This document shows positions 55,533 to 56,549 of a stretch of DNA of 56,549 bases, piece after piece. Position 1 is the first letter of the stretch. Each line of letters starts with the position of its first letter. The DNA is from Phycisphaerae bacterium (GTDB lineage: Bacteria > Planctomycetota > Phycisphaerae > SM23-33), in contig JADHXQ010000017.1 in assembly GCA_016782885.1 (NCBI GenBank), positions 1-56,549 on the forward strand, given 5' to 3'. The notes under the pieces are model-generated. The model searched no databases. It had not been told where the DNA came from and worked only from the letters and a program-made list of their open reading frames with translations. The position numbers and the translations under genes were made by a program.

Positions 55533-56549
55533 CTAGTTGGCTAGCCCGATCGCACTGTCAGCGGTCAGGTAGTCGCGGGGATCGGTTACTTTGCCCGTTA
55601 TCGCGCTTGCCGCGGCGGTAAGCGGGCTGGCGAGGTATATCCCGGCGTCCTTGCATCCCATTCGCCCGGGGAAGTTGCGGTTGGTTGTCGAGATCACGTT
55701 GATCGCTTCGTTGGCCCGGCCGAACGTATCGGACGGTCCGCCGAGGCACGCGGCGCAACCGACCGGTCCTATCAGGCAGCCCGCATCGGTGAATATCTCA
55801 CGCAGCGATTTGCCTGAGACCCTGCACCGGTCGAGATCCTGGTCAACCTCGACGGTGGCTGGAACGATGTACGTGTCTATCGCAACCTTCCGCCCCGCCA
55901 GTACGGTCGCCGCGGCGATGAAGTCGGTGGTCTTACCCCCCGTGCATGAACCGATATACGACCGGTCGAGTTTCACGTCGAGCCCGCGCGCCGTAGCTCG
56001 CTTGTCGGGCGAATGCGGGCATGCCACCATCGGCTCGATCGCGGCGGTGTCAAATTCGATTACCGCGGCGTAGGCGGCGTCGTTATCGCTATAGACGGCC
56101 TCGAATACCGGCGCATCGGCCCTCGCGCGGCTGCGAACGTATCGCTCGGTGACCTCGTCGGGCGCGATGATCCCGTTCTTACCCCCCGCTTCGATCGCCA
56201 TGTTGCATATGGTGCATCGCTCGTCGATGTTGAGGCTCATAACCGCGGCGCCGGCGAACTCCATCGCCTGGTACGTCGCGCCATCGACACCGATCTCGCC
56301 GATGACGTGGAGGATCAAATCCTTGGCCATCAGGTACGGGGGCATCTCGCCGTTGAATACGAACTTCCGCGACTCGGGCACCTTCAGCCACAGCTTTCCG
56401 GCGCCCATGACGAAACCCGCTTCGGTATTTCCGATACCCGTGGCGAACTCGCCGAAGGCTCCGTGCGTGCAGGTGTGCGAGTCCGTGCCCAGCAGCAGTT
56501 CGCCCGGGCGGGTGTGCCCCTTCTGCGGCAGGCCGACGTGACATACGCC
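55533..56549 (-). CDS. leuC: 3-isopropylmalate dehydratase large subunit-type aconitase (partial, cut by window edge)
   Basis: The C-terminal 338 residues are present; the 5' end lies beyond the window. The visible part starts at the window edge with VCHVGLPQKGHTRPGELLLG, then TDSHTCTEAFGEFATGIGNT. The 4Fe-4S cluster ligands appear as the cysteine of YIGSCTGGK (near 55944) and both of CAACLGG (55746-55757). The ending DPRDYL is typical. In leucine synthesis this subunit pairs with LeuD to isomerise isopropylmalate; homoaconitase or methylmalate dehydratase activity is possible in this superfamily. No leuD is seen downstream; an unusual SDR gene follows. Confidence 0.9.
   Translation of the reverse strand, partial: GVCHVGLPQKGHTRPGELLLGTDSHTCTHGAFGEFATGIGNTEAGFVMGAGKLWLKVPESRKFVFNGEMPPYLMAKDLILHVIGEIGVDGATYQAMEFAGAAVMSLNIDERCTICNMAIEAGGKNGIIAPDEVTERYVRSRARADAPVFEAVYSDNDAAYAAVIEFDTAAIEPMVACPHSPDKRATARGLDVKLDRSYIGSCTGGKTTDFIAAATVLAGRKVAIDTYIVPATVEVDQDLDRCRVSGKSLREIFTDAGCLIGPVGCAACLGGPSDTFGRANEAINVISTTNRNFPGRMGCKDAGIYLASPLTAAASAITGKVTDPRDYLTADSAIGLAN

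Noticed and set aside
1..56549. tRNA, rRNA, CRISPR array, riboswitch or complete insertion sequence
   Set aside because: None was seen on either strand by reading; a tRNAscan/Infernal/CRISPR search would be decisive.

Overview
The window looks like a chromosomal segment of a GC-rich member of the Planctomycetota, most likely of the Phycisphaerae type. This is an inference from gene content: transmembrane Ser/Thr kinases with large C-terminal sensor regions, many Tat-exported Gfo/Idh/MocA oxidoreductases, repeated DUF1080 (3-keto-disaccharide hydrolase type) domains, a sulfatase, PD40/HZS-alpha-like propellers, a pseudopilin, and an Ala/Glu-rich tail on ribosomal protein S1. No tRNA, rRNA or CRISPR array was seen. 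The last gene (leuC type) runs off the right edge.

Left part (1-20.7 kb), mostly housekeeping and regulation. It holds a relic of a tyrosine recombinase; a DUF1810 protein; an Fe-S aldo/keto reductase; an exported TPR protein; a PspF-like sigma-54 activator; a primary-type sigma factor on the opposite strand; a DUF1186/SEC-C protein; rpsA; aroA; recA; thpR; a PfkB sugar kinase; a Ser/Thr kinase with PD40 and SUMF1-like modules; a lipoprotein alpha/beta hydrolase; and a Tat-exported DUF1080 protein.

Middle part (20.9-47.8 kb), an accessory carbohydrate-degradation region almost entirely on the + strand. The first block is tightly spaced: a PQQ-type propeller, two tandem Gfo/Idh/MocA paralogues, two tandem HEAT-repeat paralogues (the second ending in DUF1080), and a large GH105-like protein. 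A frameshifted PD40 gene on the - strand separates it from the second block: a Gfo/Idh/MocA protein, a sulfatase, a beta-helix protein, a 1605-residue membrane kinase fused to DUF1080, GH32 and DUF1080 domains, an HExxH metalloprotease-like protein, a fourth Gfo/Idh/MocA protein and a discoidin-domain protein. Together they suggest extracytoplasmic desulfation, 3-keto oxidation and cleavage of a complex glycan, with a kinase that could sense or bind a fructan-like substrate. The substrate is not established. The kinase-DUF1080-GH32-DUF1080 fusion is the most unusual object here.

Right part (47.8 kb to the end): a PilZ protein divergent from glutamine-dependent NAD+ synthetase, a zinc-ribbon membrane protein, a DUF1638 protein, a HEAT lipoprotein, a pseudopilin, and a leuC-type gene followed by an atypical SDR that lacks the catalytic lysine.
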